Assembly: GCF_017368455.1 (NCBI RefSeq) | Contig: NZ_JAFNJU010000007.1 | Coordinates: 145,308-209,307, forward strand | Direction: 5' to 3' | Source: Proteiniclasticum aestuarii | Lineage (GTDB): Bacteria > Bacillota > Clostridia > Clostridiales > Clostridiaceae | DNA: 64,000 nucleotides | Part shown: piece after piece, positions 34,688 to 43,653 of the stretch | Position numbering within the stretch: position 1 is the stretch's first letter | How the letters are laid out: each line of letters starts with the position of its first letter | The notes under the pieces: generated by a model | Told to the model about the DNA's origin: nothing | Seen by the model: only the letters and a program-made list of their open reading frames with translations | Database searches by the model: none | Made by a program: the position numbers and the translations under genes

Positions 34688-35634
34688 ATGTATGATAATT
34701 TTATATTCAGTTTAGGCAGTGCACTGCCTATTTTTCTTGTCATGTTCATGGGATATATTCTGAAGAGAAGAAACATCGTCGATGAAGCTTTGTGCGACAG
34801 GCAAATACCATGGTATTCAATCTGGCGTTACCAATCAAGCTTTTTTCGGATGTGTCCAAGACTTCCTTTGCGGAGAGTTTCGACTGGGGTTTCATCCTCT
34901 TTGTCGTCATCGGTACAGTGGTCAGTGTGTTCGTCGCGGCTGTTTTTGCCAGGTTTTCAGTGAAGAATCCTACGCAGAAGGCGGCATTCATTCAGGGCTC
35001 TTTCAGAGGAAACTTCCTCTATGTGGGGTATTCCCTCATGGAAAACGTCATGGGCAGTGTCGGCACGAAAGCCCCCATTGCCATCGCATTTATTGTTCCT
35101 CTCTATAATATTCTTGCGGTGATGCTCTTCTCCTATTATGGAACAGAAGAGAAAAGCGAAGCCAATCTGAAGTCTGTTGGGATGAAGATCCTGAAGAATC
35201 CGCTGATCATTGCCATCATCATCGGATTTATCTTTTCCAGTCTCAATCTCAGTATGCCTATGGTTGTGGAGCGTACATTCTCCTACTTCAGCGTACTGGT
35301 GACACCACTGGCGCTACTGACCATTGGTGCTTCCTTCAAGTTCCAGAAGATCAGGGAAAGCTTCGGCATTTCTCTCATTGCTTCCATGCTGAAACTGGTG
35401 ATTCTGCCGCTCATCGCTGTATACTTCGCCCTTCAGCTTGGCTTCCAGGCCGAAGAGCTTCTGGTCATCTATATCATCTTCGGTGTGCCTACTGCAGCGG
35501 CATCCTACATCATGACCATTGCGCTAAAGGGAGACCATGACCTGGCCAGCGGCATCATCATGCTCACGACGCTGCTCTCCAATGTGACCATGACTCTGTT
35601 TATTTTCGGGTTCAGGACCCTGGGGATTCTGTAG
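34688..35634 (+). pseudogene. AEC-family transporter, frameshifted
   Basis: Ten-helix auxin-efflux-carrier-type permease (organic acid transporters). The first 37 or so codons (MYDNFIFSLGSALPIFLVMF..RNIVDEALCDRQ) are read in one frame. From about 34795 the family sequence continues in another (ANTMVFNLALPIKLF...), running to a normal end at 35634 after a total of about 315 residues. The downstream frame is displaced by two bases, equal to a one-base loss near 34788-34800. Either the gene is disrupted or the sequence has an error; the rest is well preserved, so any inactivation is recent. Confidence 0.85.
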
Positions 35635-35656
35635 AAGTCTGTGCCTGTCATACCAG

Positions 35657-35678
35657 CATCCTCCGTTTTCGGGGGATG
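35657..35678 (+). terminator. Terminator after the AEC gene
   Basis: CATCCTCC...GGGGGATG hairpin followed by TTTTC. Confidence 0.65.
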
Positions 35679-35855
35679 TTTTCAGATTGAGATGTATCAT
35701 TTCATCTTACACATCAATTTACTGTTCCCAGATCTATGATATGGAGTATATTAAAATTACATATGAGAGAGGCCACGGTATCGAAGATTCATGTTTATAA
35801 AAGATGATTCTAAAGAACAGTTTGTGATATTATTAGTTAGAAAGTGGGGTGAATT

Positions 35856-37211
35856 ATGGAATATAATCATTCAGTGAACCAACGTACCGAGCAGAAAAAC
35901 ATGGTATCACAGGACATGCAATTTCATATGAAAGTACTTTATATGTCTTCAATGGAACTTTCTGCATTTCTTAGGGAAGAGTTTACAAGCAATCCTGTAT
36001 TAGACATGGAAGAACCATCCAGTGAAGACCCTTCCATCATTGACTGGAATGAGCTAAAAGCCCTTGCAAGAAATGAGGAACAGAAAGCGGAACGTATTGC
36101 TGGCAGTGTAACTGACGATTATGTTTCGCCATTTGAATTCATCAGCAGGGACAAAACTCTGACAGACTATCTCATAGAACAGCTAGGGATGATGGACCTG
36201 CCAGAAGAGTTGATAAAGGTATGTGAATATATTATTTTTTCGCTAGATGGGAGAGGGTATTTTTTAGAATCAGTAAAAGAATCCAGTGAGATTCTAGGTG
36301 TGGACGCCGCATTGTTTGCAAGTGGTCTAGAAATTGTCAGAAACCTGGAACCTATAGGTATTGGATGGCCAGACATCTATGAGACTCTTATTTATCAGCT
36401 GAAAAAGAAAGAGGTTCTGACTAAAAATCACATAGAGCTTATCCGAAAATATCTTCCTGAAGTAGCTATCGGAAACTATAGAAAAATAGAAATGAAGATG
36501 GCATTATCAGAAGAAACACTCATAAGTCTTGTAGATGATATCAAAGAAATTGAACCAGTTCCCTCAAGAGGATTTGCTGACAATAACACGAAGAATCATG
36601 TCATTCCAGATCTGCGAATTCAGATCGTTGGTGAAGAGCTGCAGATTACCATGAGTGCGATGAAAGTACCTAAAATTCGAATCAGTAATGAGATTAAGGT
36701 ATTAGCTAAGGAAGATCATCCGGAATTGGAAGAATACTTAAATGAGAAACTTCAGGAAGCGATGAAACTTCTCAGAAGTATCGAAATGAGAAAAAGCACA
36801 CTTGAAAAAGTTGCGGAATTTGTTATGACGCATCAGAAGGATTACCTGATGGGGAAGAGCGCGTTTTTGAATCCCTTATCTATGAAGTCTGTAGCGGAAG
36901 AGCTAGAAGTTCATGAATCAACAATCAGCCGTACAGTAAGAGAGAAATATCTGTGTACACCAAGAGGCACAATCGCATTGAAAAGTCTATTTTCAGGAAC
37001 ACATGCTTCAGATGGATCTGAACTGGCACCTGATTATATCAGAAATGTGATAAAGCAGATTGTCGAGATGGAAGATAAAGAACATCCTCTTTCCGATCAG
37101 AAAATTGCAGAGATTCTTAACGAAAAGGGAATCGAGATTTCCAGGAGAACTGTAGCTAAATATCGTGAAGCGGCCGGTATACCTTCTACAAAGATCAGAA
37201 AGAGAAGGTAA
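35856..37211 (+). CDS. rpoN: RNA polymerase sigma-54 factor
   Basis: A 451-residue sigma-54 that directs RNA polymerase to -24/-12 promoters and needs an AAA+ activator. Region I with an N-terminal run of polar residues (QRTEQKNMVSQDMQ), the core-binding region, the helix-turn-helix KSVAEELEVHESTISRTVR and the C-terminal RpoN box SRRTVAKYREA are present. It sits directly upstream of a pathway whose own enhancer-binding protein and a perfect sigma-54 promoter lie at 40.6-42.6 kb, which suggests it is used locally, perhaps as the only rpoN of the genome. Confidence 0.95.
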   Translation: MEYNHSVNQRTEQKNMVSQDMQFHMKVLYMSSMELSAFLREEFTSNPVLDMEEPSSEDPSIIDWNELKALARNEEQKAERIAGSVTDDYVSPFEFISRDKTLTDYLIEQLGMMDLPEELIKVCEYIIFSLDGRGYFLESVKESSEILGVDAALFASGLEIVRNLEPIGIGWPDIYETLIYQLKKKEVLTKNHIELIRKYLPEVAIGNYRKIEMKMALSEETLISLVDDIKEIEPVPSRGFADNNTKNHVIPDLRIQIVGEELQITMSAMKVPKIRISNEIKVLAKEDHPELEEYLNEKLQEAMKLLRSIEMRKSTLEKVAEFVMTHQKDYLMGKSAFLNPLSMKSVAEELEVHESTISRTVREKYLCTPRGTIALKSLFSGTHASDGSELAPDYIRNVIKQIVEMEDKEHPLSDQKIAEILNEKGIEISRRTVAKYREAAGIPSTKIRKRR

Positions 37212-37287
37212 CAGTAATAATGAAAACAGAGCCATAAATTTCGAGGACAGCATGCAAAATATGACTGTTCTCTTTTTTGTTACGCTA

Positions 37288-37355
37288 TTGACAACGTTCT
37301 CAGACAATTGATATAATTAGTCAAAATGTGTTCAAAAAATGAATATATTTTGACT
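37288..37355 (+). promoter_or_regulatory. Promoter and inverted repeat of the DUF1537 operon
   Basis: TTGACA (37288-37293), an 18-bp spacer and TATAAT (37312-37317) form a near-consensus sigma-A promoter. AGTCAAAAT (37319-37327) and ATTTTGACT (37347-37355) form a 9-bp inverted repeat at the expected start of transcription, a candidate operator for the DeoR regulator encoded two genes on. Confidence 0.7.
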
Positions 37356-37378
37356 TAGTCATCAGAGGAGGAGAATGA

Positions 37379-38632
37379 ATGAAATTAGCTGTCATAGCAG
37401 ATGATTTTACCGGATCAAACGATACAGGGGTTCAGTTTGCGAAGAAAAAAATGAGTACAATTGTTACGACAAAGACTGAAAATATACCAGAGGATCTCAT
37501 GCTCAAGGAAGTGCTGGTTGTAGATACAGAGAGTCGGTTTGATGATGATAAAACAGCATACGATAAAGTATATCGCGTAACGGAAGAACTGAAGAAGATG
37601 GGGGACTGCATTTTCTATAAGAAAATTGACTCCACATTCAGAGGAAATATCGGATCGGAAATTGCAGCATGTCTGGATGCTTCAGGGAAAAATGTGGTCT
37701 ATATGATTCCTGCGTTACCTTCAAATGGAAGGACTTCCAAAAATGGTAGAGTTTACGTCAATGGAACACCTCTTCATGAAACAGAAGTGGCAAAGGATCC
37801 GAAAACTCCTGTGAAGGAGTCTTCCATAGCAGAAATCATTCGGAATCAGTCTGAGAAGAAAACAGTGCTGATCAGTAAGGATGGTTCCTATAAAGCAGAT
37901 CTTCTGAAACAAATGATCAGTAAAGCCAGAGAGGAAAAAGCTGAAATAGTGATTTTTGATGCTGAAAACACGGAAGATCTGAAGGTCTGCGCTGAAGTGA
38001 TCAGCAGTCTTGATGAAGATTATATCCTGGCTGGTACTGCAGGTCTTGCGGAGTTTGTGCCAGATGCCTTTGGTTTTCAGAAAAAAACCGGTGTTTTGTC
38101 AATCATAGGTAGTGTGAGTGATGTCACAAGAAGTCAGATAGAATATGCAAAAGAGAGATTGCCACTGCATATAATCCATTATAAGGTGGACATGATGTTT
38201 GACGAAGAAAACAAGCGAAAGATTGCAGTTGAAATTGCTGAGCTTCTGAAAAACGGAAACGATGTAGCGTTATATACAGCTGAAAATCGAAATGTCATTG
38301 ATCAGACTATCGATTATGCGGAAGCAAAAGGAATGAGTCATTTTGAAATCAGTGATTTCATAGCGAAATCTCTTGGTGAAATCACGGGCGATTTAATGCG
38401 CTGTTGCAAAGAGAACTTATCAGGAGTATATATCACAGGCGGAGATACGCTTATAAAGATAGCGAAAGAACTTGATATCAGCGGAATGATTATTAAAGAC
38501 GAAGTGCTACCTGCAATTCCCATAGGGAGATTTGTCAGTGATGAGTTTGAAGATATCGATATTGTGACGAAAGCAGGTGCGTTCGGAAAAGAGGATGCCT
38601 TTTACCATATTCTGCATGCACTGAAAAAATAG
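37379..38632 (+). CDS. Four-carbon acid sugar kinase (DUF1537 family)
   Basis: ATP-dependent kinase for four-carbon sugar acids, 417 residues. The N-terminal domain begins IADDFTGSNDTGVQFAKK, contains YKKIDSTFRGNIGSE and MIPALPSNGRTSKNG; the C-terminal nucleotide-binding domain has GSVSDVTRSQ and YITGGDTLIKI. Members paired with PdxA2 are D-threonate or D-erythronate 4-kinases (DtnK type). PdxA2 is encoded two genes downstream, so phosphorylation of a threonate or erythronate is the likely reaction; the stereoisomer cannot be read from sequence. Confidence 0.9.
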   Translation: MKLAVIADDFTGSNDTGVQFAKKKMSTIVTTKTENIPEDLMLKEVLVVDTESRFDDDKTAYDKVYRVTEELKKMGDCIFYKKIDSTFRGNIGSEIAACLDASGKNVVYMIPALPSNGRTSKNGRVYVNGTPLHETEVAKDPKTPVKESSIAEIIRNQSEKKTVLISKDGSYKADLLKQMISKAREEKAEIVIFDAENTEDLKVCAEVISSLDEDYILAGTAGLAEFVPDAFGFQKKTGVLSIIGSVSDVTRSQIEYAKERLPLHIIHYKVDMMFDEENKRKIAVEIAELLKNGNDVALYTAENRNVIDQTIDYAEAKGMSHFEISDFIAKSLGEITGDLMRCCKENLSGVYITGGDTLIKIAKELDISGMIIKDEVLPAIPIGRFVSDEFEDIDIVTKAGAFGKEDAFYHILHALKK

Positions 38633-38651
38633 AAAGGAAGATTTAATCAGA

Positions 38652-39401
38652 ATGAGAAAAATACAGGAACTGGAACTCTATATTTTCGAAAATCAGAGTG
38701 CATCGCCGAAGGAACTCATGGAGAAGTTCAACCTTTCAGAAAGTACAGTACGAAGGTATATCAATGAATTGATGAGTATGGGAAGCATCAGAAAAGGATA
38801 CGGAGTAATCTATGCCAATACCAAAGATCAGCTTCTTACTTTTAAGGCGAGAATGAACATACAGGCTGAAGGGAAAAGAAAGATTTCCAGAATGGCTGCC
38901 GAGTATATTAATGAGGGCGATATTGTCTTTGTGGATTCCGGTTCTACCCACATGTTTCTGCCTGAAGCCATTAAGAACAAGAAGGACATCACGGTGTTCA
39001 CAAACAATATTATGTTTTCCATGAAGATGGCAAATACAGCGGAGAATGTGAGAGTTGTGCTTATTCCTGGGAGTGTCAACAAGAATACGCTGTCAATCAC
39101 TGGAGAAACATCCCTTGCGTTTCTTGATACATATCATTTTGATAAGGGCTTCTTTACAGCAAGCGGAGTGTCCATGGCGGTGGGGTATTCCAATAGGACA
39201 TTACCGGAGAGGGACATCAAAGCATTTCTCATGAAAAGAACAGAAGAAAAATTCATGCTGGTGGATGATTCCAAGTTCGGTCTTTCCTTCCCGTTTACAT
39301 TTGGTAAGATTCCGGATTTTCATAGAATTCTTACAAATGAAAAGCCGGAGCAGGGTTTTGTTGAAGACATACAGGGGCAGGATGTGGAGATTCTCTGGTA
39401 A
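38652..39401 (+). CDS. DeoR-family transcriptional regulator
   Basis: Regulator of 249 residues: a winged helix-turn-helix (about 1-55, NLSESTVRRYINELM) and a DeoR sensor domain with GDIVFVDSGSTHMFLPEAI and GETSLAFLDTYHFDKGFFTASGV. It lies between the kinase and PdxA2 genes and probably controls their promoter at 37288-37355 in response to a phosphorylated intermediate. Confidence 0.9.
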   Translation: MRKIQELELYIFENQSASPKELMEKFNLSESTVRRYINELMSMGSIRKGYGVIYANTKDQLLTFKARMNIQAEGKRKISRMAAEYINEGDIVFVDSGSTHMFLPEAIKNKKDITVFTNNIMFSMKMANTAENVRVVLIPGSVNKNTLSITGETSLAFLDTYHFDKGFFTASGVSMAVGYSNRTLPERDIKAFLMKRTEEKFMLVDDSKFGLSFPFTFGKIPDFHRILTNEKPEQGFVEDIQGQDVEILW

Positions 39402-39487
39402 GATATGTTGAAAGTATCGGAACGCTCAATAACTGAAGAAAAAATAAGTATCGGATCGGTGGATGGCTGAACCGAAAGGAGTAGAAT

Positions 39488-40534
39488 ATGAATCAATTAC
39501 CAATATTAGGAATTACGATGGGAGATGTTTCAGGGATAGGTCCTGAAATCGCAGTTAAAGCACTCAACCACAAAGAGGTATACGAAACCTGCAGGCCTTT
39601 AGTCGTAGGTAACAGCGATATAGTAAAGAGGGCTGTGGAGCTGATCGGAAATGATTTAAAAGTCCATGTGATAGAACATGTGGTAGATGCTGAGTTCAGA
39701 TATGGAACCATCGATGTATACCATAGAACAGATTTTAACATTGAAGATGTTCCATATGGTCAGGTCAGTACGCTGGGTGGTAAAGCGGCTTTTGAAGCCA
39801 TTGAGAAAGTGATTGAACTTGCAATGGAAGATAAAATTGATGCAACCATTACTGGACCCTTGAACAAGGAAGCGCTTAACAAGGCTGGATATCATTATAA
39901 CGGACATACTGAAATTTATGCTGAACTGACAGATACGAAACGCTATAGCATGATGCTGGCGCATGAAAACTTCAGAGTTGTTCATGTTTCAACACACGTT
40001 TCATTGCGTAAAGCCTGCGATCTTGTTAAGAAGGAACGTGTACGTGAAGTCATTGAAATCGCTCAAAATGCATGTCTGAGTCTGGGCATCAATAATCCGA
40101 AGATTGCAGTGGCTGGGCTTAATCCTCATTCAGGGGAAGGTGGGCTTTTTGGTGATGAAGAGATCAATGAAATCATTCCAGCAATTGAAGATGCAAGGAG
40201 CAGAGGGATTAATGTTGAGGGACCAGTACCTCCAGATACGGTATTCTCTAAGGCCATAGGCGGTCAGTATGACATTGTTGTTGCCATGTACCATGACCAG
40301 GGGCATATACCTATGAAGGTGGTCGGATTTCAGATGGACCAGTCTACAGGGAGCTGGAAAGCTGTCAATGGCGTGAATATTACGCTGGGATTACCAATCA
40401 TAAGAAGCTCTGTAGACCATGGTACCGCTTTTGATCAGGCGGGAAAGGGTACAGCGTCAGAGGAGAGTTTACTTAATGCCATCTCATATGGTATTGATCT
40501 TGCGAAAGCGAGACTGAATAAAAAAAAGAGTTGA
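39488..40534 (+). CDS. pdxA2: PdxA2-type 4-phospho-threonate/erythronate dehydrogenase
   Basis: Metal- and NAD-dependent oxidative decarboxylase related to 4-hydroxythreonate-4-phosphate dehydrogenase; 348 residues. GITMGDVSGIGPEIAVKAL, the metal-site segment YNGHTEIYAELT, GLNPHSGEGGLFGDEE and YHDQGHIPMKV are conserved. Next to a DUF1537 kinase it most likely converts the 4-phosphate of D-threonate or D-erythronate to dihydroxyacetone phosphate and CO2, rather than acting in vitamin B6 synthesis (no other pdx gene is near). AAAGGAG precedes the ATG. Confidence 0.93.
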   Translation: MNQLPILGITMGDVSGIGPEIAVKALNHKEVYETCRPLVVGNSDIVKRAVELIGNDLKVHVIEHVVDAEFRYGTIDVYHRTDFNIEDVPYGQVSTLGGKAAFEAIEKVIELAMEDKIDATITGPLNKEALNKAGYHYNGHTEIYAELTDTKRYSMMLAHENFRVVHVSTHVSLRKACDLVKKERVREVIEIAQNACLSLGINNPKIAVAGLNPHSGEGGLFGDEEINEIIPAIEDARSRGINVEGPVPPDTVFSKAIGGQYDIVVAMYHDQGHIPMKVVGFQMDQSTGSWKAVNGVNITLGLPIIRSSVDHGTAFDQAGKGTASEESLLNAISYGIDLAKARLNKKKS

Positions 40535-40568
40535 TCTGTGGATGAATCTTCTAATGAAGGAGGCAAAC

Positions 40569-42458
40569 ATGAAAGATATTGTAGTATTAGCCCCCATACA
40601 GGATGTATATGACAAAACAGCTGAAATCATCAGTGAGCAGGGATACAGCAATGTGGATGTGGTGCTGGGCACCATGAGCCAAGGTCTTGAAATCGCGAAA
40701 CAACTGGAAAAAGAAGGCGTCCAGATCATTGTAGCCCGTGGTGGAACCTATAAACTGGTGAAGTCCCAGCTGAAGATTCCTGTGGTGGAAATCAAGGTCA
40801 GTGCCTATGATATTGTGAACTCCTTTGATCAGATCAAGGATCCCAATGAAGTGATTGGTCTGGTGGGGTACTCCAACGTGGTGTTCGGATTTAATGTATT
40901 GAAGAAAATCATACCCAATGAAGTCCGGATGATTCTTCTAAACAGTGAATCGGAAATTCCAGATATCATAGAAGAATACAAAGGCAAAGGAATCCGGACT
41001 TTTGTGGGGGATTCCAATGCAGCGAAAGTTGTTCAGGGACTTCATTGCAGAGGAATCATGATTTCTTCACAGAAAGAATCGATCCAGGTGGCGATTCAGG
41101 AGGCAAGAAGAATTCTTTCCGCTGTGAAACATGAGAAACATATGACAGAACATCTTCGTGCGGTGATGAATTTTGTAGGAGATGGAATCATATCCATAGA
41201 CCGGAATGATCGGGTCACGCATTTTAATCAGACCGCGGAGAATATTCTTAAGCTATCAGCAAGTGAATCCATAGGATGTAAAATATTCGATATCTTCAGA
41301 AGTCCCCGGATTCATGAGATTCTTCATTCAAAGAAGAAATATGTAGGGGAAATGATCAGTGAAGGTACGCTGAAACTTTCATTCAATCAGATACCACTTC
41401 AGGAAAGTGAAGGTGTCAATGGAGCGGTCATAACTTTCCAGGAGATTCAGGAAATCCAGAGAATGGAATTCAATATTCGAAAATCCATCGCGAAGAAAGG
41501 ATTTGTTGCCAAATACGATTTTGATAAAATCATACATAAAAGTGCGGAGATGAAAGACTGCATTGATACAGCCAGAGAGTATGCGGTTTACGATGCACCG
41601 GTACACATCTTCGGTGAATCCGGTACAGGGAAGGAACTCTTTGCGCAGAGCATTCATAACGGGAGCAAGAGAAAGAGTGGAGCGTTTCTTGCGGTGAACT
41701 GTGCGGCGCTGCCACCGAATCTCATAGAAAGTGAGTTTTTCGGATATGAAGAAGGTGCCTTTACGGGTGCCAAGAAAAGCGGGAAACCGGGTATTTTTGA
41801 ACTGGCCCATAACGGTACACTCTTTCTTGATGAAATCAGCGAAATTCCTATGGAGCTTCAGGGAAGGCTGCTGAGAGTTCTGCAAGAGAAAGAAGTCAGA
41901 CGTGTTGGTGGCAATAAGGTGATTCCAGTTGATGTGAGAATCATAACTGCATCTAACAGACATCTGCATGATATGGTGGAAAAAGAGCTTTTCAGAAAAG
42001 ATCTCTACTACCGGATCAATGTCCTGGCCCTTAGAATTCCCGCTCTGAAAGAACGAACAGAGGATATCGTACTTCTTGCAGAGCACTTCATAGAAAAGTT
42101 CTCCAGTGTTTACGGGAAAATGCGTCTACCGATCACGGAACCTGTGAGGAAGGCGCTGGCCTCGCGAGAGTTTGAGGGAAACATCCGGGAACTGGAAAAT
42201 CTTATAGAGCGATCCGTCATAGTGTCCTCATTTGATCAGCTTCTTCAAGAGGAGGAATCAACTGCAATGAATATCACAAAGAAAAAAGAAAGTGGTGTTT
42301 ATGACGTGCCGATGGTGATTCCTGAAAACAGTACACTGAAAAACCTTGAAGACTGGTATATTCAGAAAGTCTTTCAGGAAAATGGTCAGAATGTCCAGAA
42401 GACCTGTGAGGTATTAGGAATCAGCAGATCCACTCTATGGAGGAAAGTACATAAATAA
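40569..42458 (+). CDS. Sigma-54-dependent enhancer-binding protein (PrpR_N-PAS-AAA+-Fis)
   Basis: Transcription activator of about 629 residues. It has an N-terminal PrpR-type sensor (about 1-175), a PAS domain (about 190-300), the AAA+ core with Walker A GESGTGKE (349-356) and the sigma-54-contacting GAFTGA loop (about 397-402), and a C-terminal Fis-type helix-turn-helix (GQNVQKTCEVLGISRSTLWRK). ATG 40569 follows GAAGGAGG; an in-frame ATG at 40542 lacks one. It should bind the three TGTTTCAGA-TGAAACA sites just after its own stop and drive the promoter at 42613. The ligand is probably a sugar acid or its aldehyde. Confidence 0.95.
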   Translation: MKDIVVLAPIQDVYDKTAEIISEQGYSNVDVVLGTMSQGLEIAKQLEKEGVQIIVARGGTYKLVKSQLKIPVVEIKVSAYDIVNSFDQIKDPNEVIGLVGYSNVVFGFNVLKKIIPNEVRMILLNSESEIPDIIEEYKGKGIRTFVGDSNAAKVVQGLHCRGIMISSQKESIQVAIQEARRILSAVKHEKHMTEHLRAVMNFVGDGIISIDRNDRVTHFNQTAENILKLSASESIGCKIFDIFRSPRIHEILHSKKKYVGEMISEGTLKLSFNQIPLQESEGVNGAVITFQEIQEIQRMEFNIRKSIAKKGFVAKYDFDKIIHKSAEMKDCIDTAREYAVYDAPVHIFGESGTGKELFAQSIHNGSKRKSGAFLAVNCAALPPNLIESEFFGYEEGAFTGAKKSGKPGIFELAHNGTLFLDEISEIPMELQGRLLRVLQEKEVRRVGGNKVIPVDVRIITASNRHLHDMVEKELFRKDLYYRINVLALRIPALKERTEDIVLLAEHFIEKFSSVYGKMRLPITEPVRKALASREFEGNIRELENLIERSVIVSSFDQLLQEEESTAMNITKKKESGVYDVPMVIPENSTLKNLEDWYIQKVFQENGQNVQKTCEVLGISRSTLWRKVHK

Positions 42459-42464
42459 AAGGGA

Positions 42465-42523
42465 TGTTTCAGATTGATACAGTGTTTCAGAATGAAACAC
42501 TGTATACGTTTCAGACTGAAAAA
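42465..42523. promoter_or_regulatory. Three tandem palindromic enhancer sites
   Basis: TGTTTCAGATTGATACA (42465-42481), TGTTTCAGAATGAAACA (42483-42499, perfect palindrome around GAA) and CGTTTCAGACTGAAAAA (42507-42523). They lie 90-150 bp upstream of the -24 element, the normal place for sigma-54 activator sites. The middle one extends to a longer hairpin that could also end the activator transcript. Confidence 0.85.
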
Positions 42524-42612
42524 TCATCCGATTTCAATTAGTAAAGTAATAATTCAAAGCATCGATAATCTCATTATTATCAAAAAACAACAAATATGTG
42601 GATTTTTAAACA

Positions 42613-42629
42613 TTGGCACGAGAATTGCT
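42613..42629 (+). promoter_or_regulatory. Sigma-54 (-24/-12) promoter
   Basis: TTGGCACGAGAATTGCT matches the consensus TTGGCAC-N5-TTGCT with GG at 42615-42616 and GC at 42627-42628. Start expected near 42640, 30 bp before the permease gene. Confidence 0.95.
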
Positions 42630-42670
42630 ATTATATTAGTGCAATCATTTACAATAAAAGGAGGAAAAAC

Positions 42671-43627
42671 ATGAACATTCTACAAATGGTCAAGAAAGTA
42701 CCAGGGGGATTAATGGTCATACCACTGCTTCTCGGTGCTGCAATCAACACATTCTTTCCACAAGCACTTGAAATCGGGGGATTCACAACACACCTTTGGA
42801 AAACAGGGGCACTGCCTATTCTTGGGGTCTTTCTTTTCGCTAACGGTGCACAGATCAGCGTGAAGCAGGCTGGTATGCCGTTATACAAAGGAGCAATGCT
42901 CACACTGGTCAAGTTCCTGATTGGTGCTGGTGTTGGTGTCATTGTCAACAGGATCTGGGGACCAGCAGGTGTCTTAGGACTTTCACCGCTTGTTCTGATC
43001 GCTGCCCTTACAAACTCAAATGGTGGACTTTATGCTGCTTTAGCAGGTGAGTATGGCGATTCTACAGATGTAGGTGCCGTATCTATTCTATCGATTAATG
43101 ACGGTCCTTTCTTTACAATGCTTGCTTTTGGTGCTACAGGAATTGCTGAAATTCCATTCATTGCGCTTGTAGCTACAATCGTTCCAATTCTGGCTGGATT
43201 TATTCTAGGTAATATGGATGAGGAAATCAGAAAATTCCTTGCTCCAGCAACTGTGATCATGATTCCGTTCTTTGCTTTCCCACTGGGAGCGGCGCTGAAC
43301 TTCAGACAGCTGATTGAAGCAGGCGTGCCTGGTATTTTCCTTGGTCTCATCGTTACAGTACTAACCGGTTTTGGCGGATACTTCCTGTTCAAGGCTATGA
43401 AGGTCAAGAATCCTCAGATTGGTGCTGCAATCGGTACATCTGCCGGAAACTCAGTGGCTACACCTGCAGCTCTTGCAGCGGTAGATCCTTCCCTAGTAGA
43501 CATTGCGGCAACAGCAACAGCACAGATTGCAGCTGCAATCATCGTAACTGCGATTCTTGCACCTCTGCTTGTATCCTGGCTGGATAAGAGAGAGAAGGCA
43601 AAGAAGAAGGTAGAAGTAGCTGCATAG
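42671..43627 (+). CDS. kdgT: 2-keto-3-deoxygluconate permease family transporter
   Basis: Secondary transporter of about 318 residues and ten helices. Family stretches include KVPGGLMVIPLLLGAAINTFFP, LTNSNGGLYAALAGEYGD, LSINDGPFFTMLAFG and IGTSAGNSVATPAALAAVDP. It is the first gene behind the sigma-54 promoter. With a hydroxyacid racemase and glycerate kinase behind it, the substrate is probably a small hydroxy or sugar acid rather than ketodeoxygluconate itself (no KDG kinase or aldolase is near). ATG 42671 follows AAAGGAGG. Confidence 0.9.
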   Translation: MNILQMVKKVPGGLMVIPLLLGAAINTFFPQALEIGGFTTHLWKTGALPILGVFLFANGAQISVKQAGMPLYKGAMLTLVKFLIGAGVGVIVNRIWGPAGVLGLSPLVLIAALTNSNGGLYAALAGEYGDSTDVGAVSILSINDGPFFTMLAFGATGIAEIPFIALVATIVPILAGFILGNMDEEIRKFLAPATVIMIPFFAFPLGAALNFRQLIEAGVPGIFLGLIVTVLTGFGGYFLFKAMKVKNPQIGAAIGTSAGNSVATPAALAAVDPSLVDIAATATAQIAAAIIVTAILAPLLVSWLDKREKAKKKVEVAA

Positions 43628-43653
43628 AAATTAGTTTAATTAGGAGGAGACAA

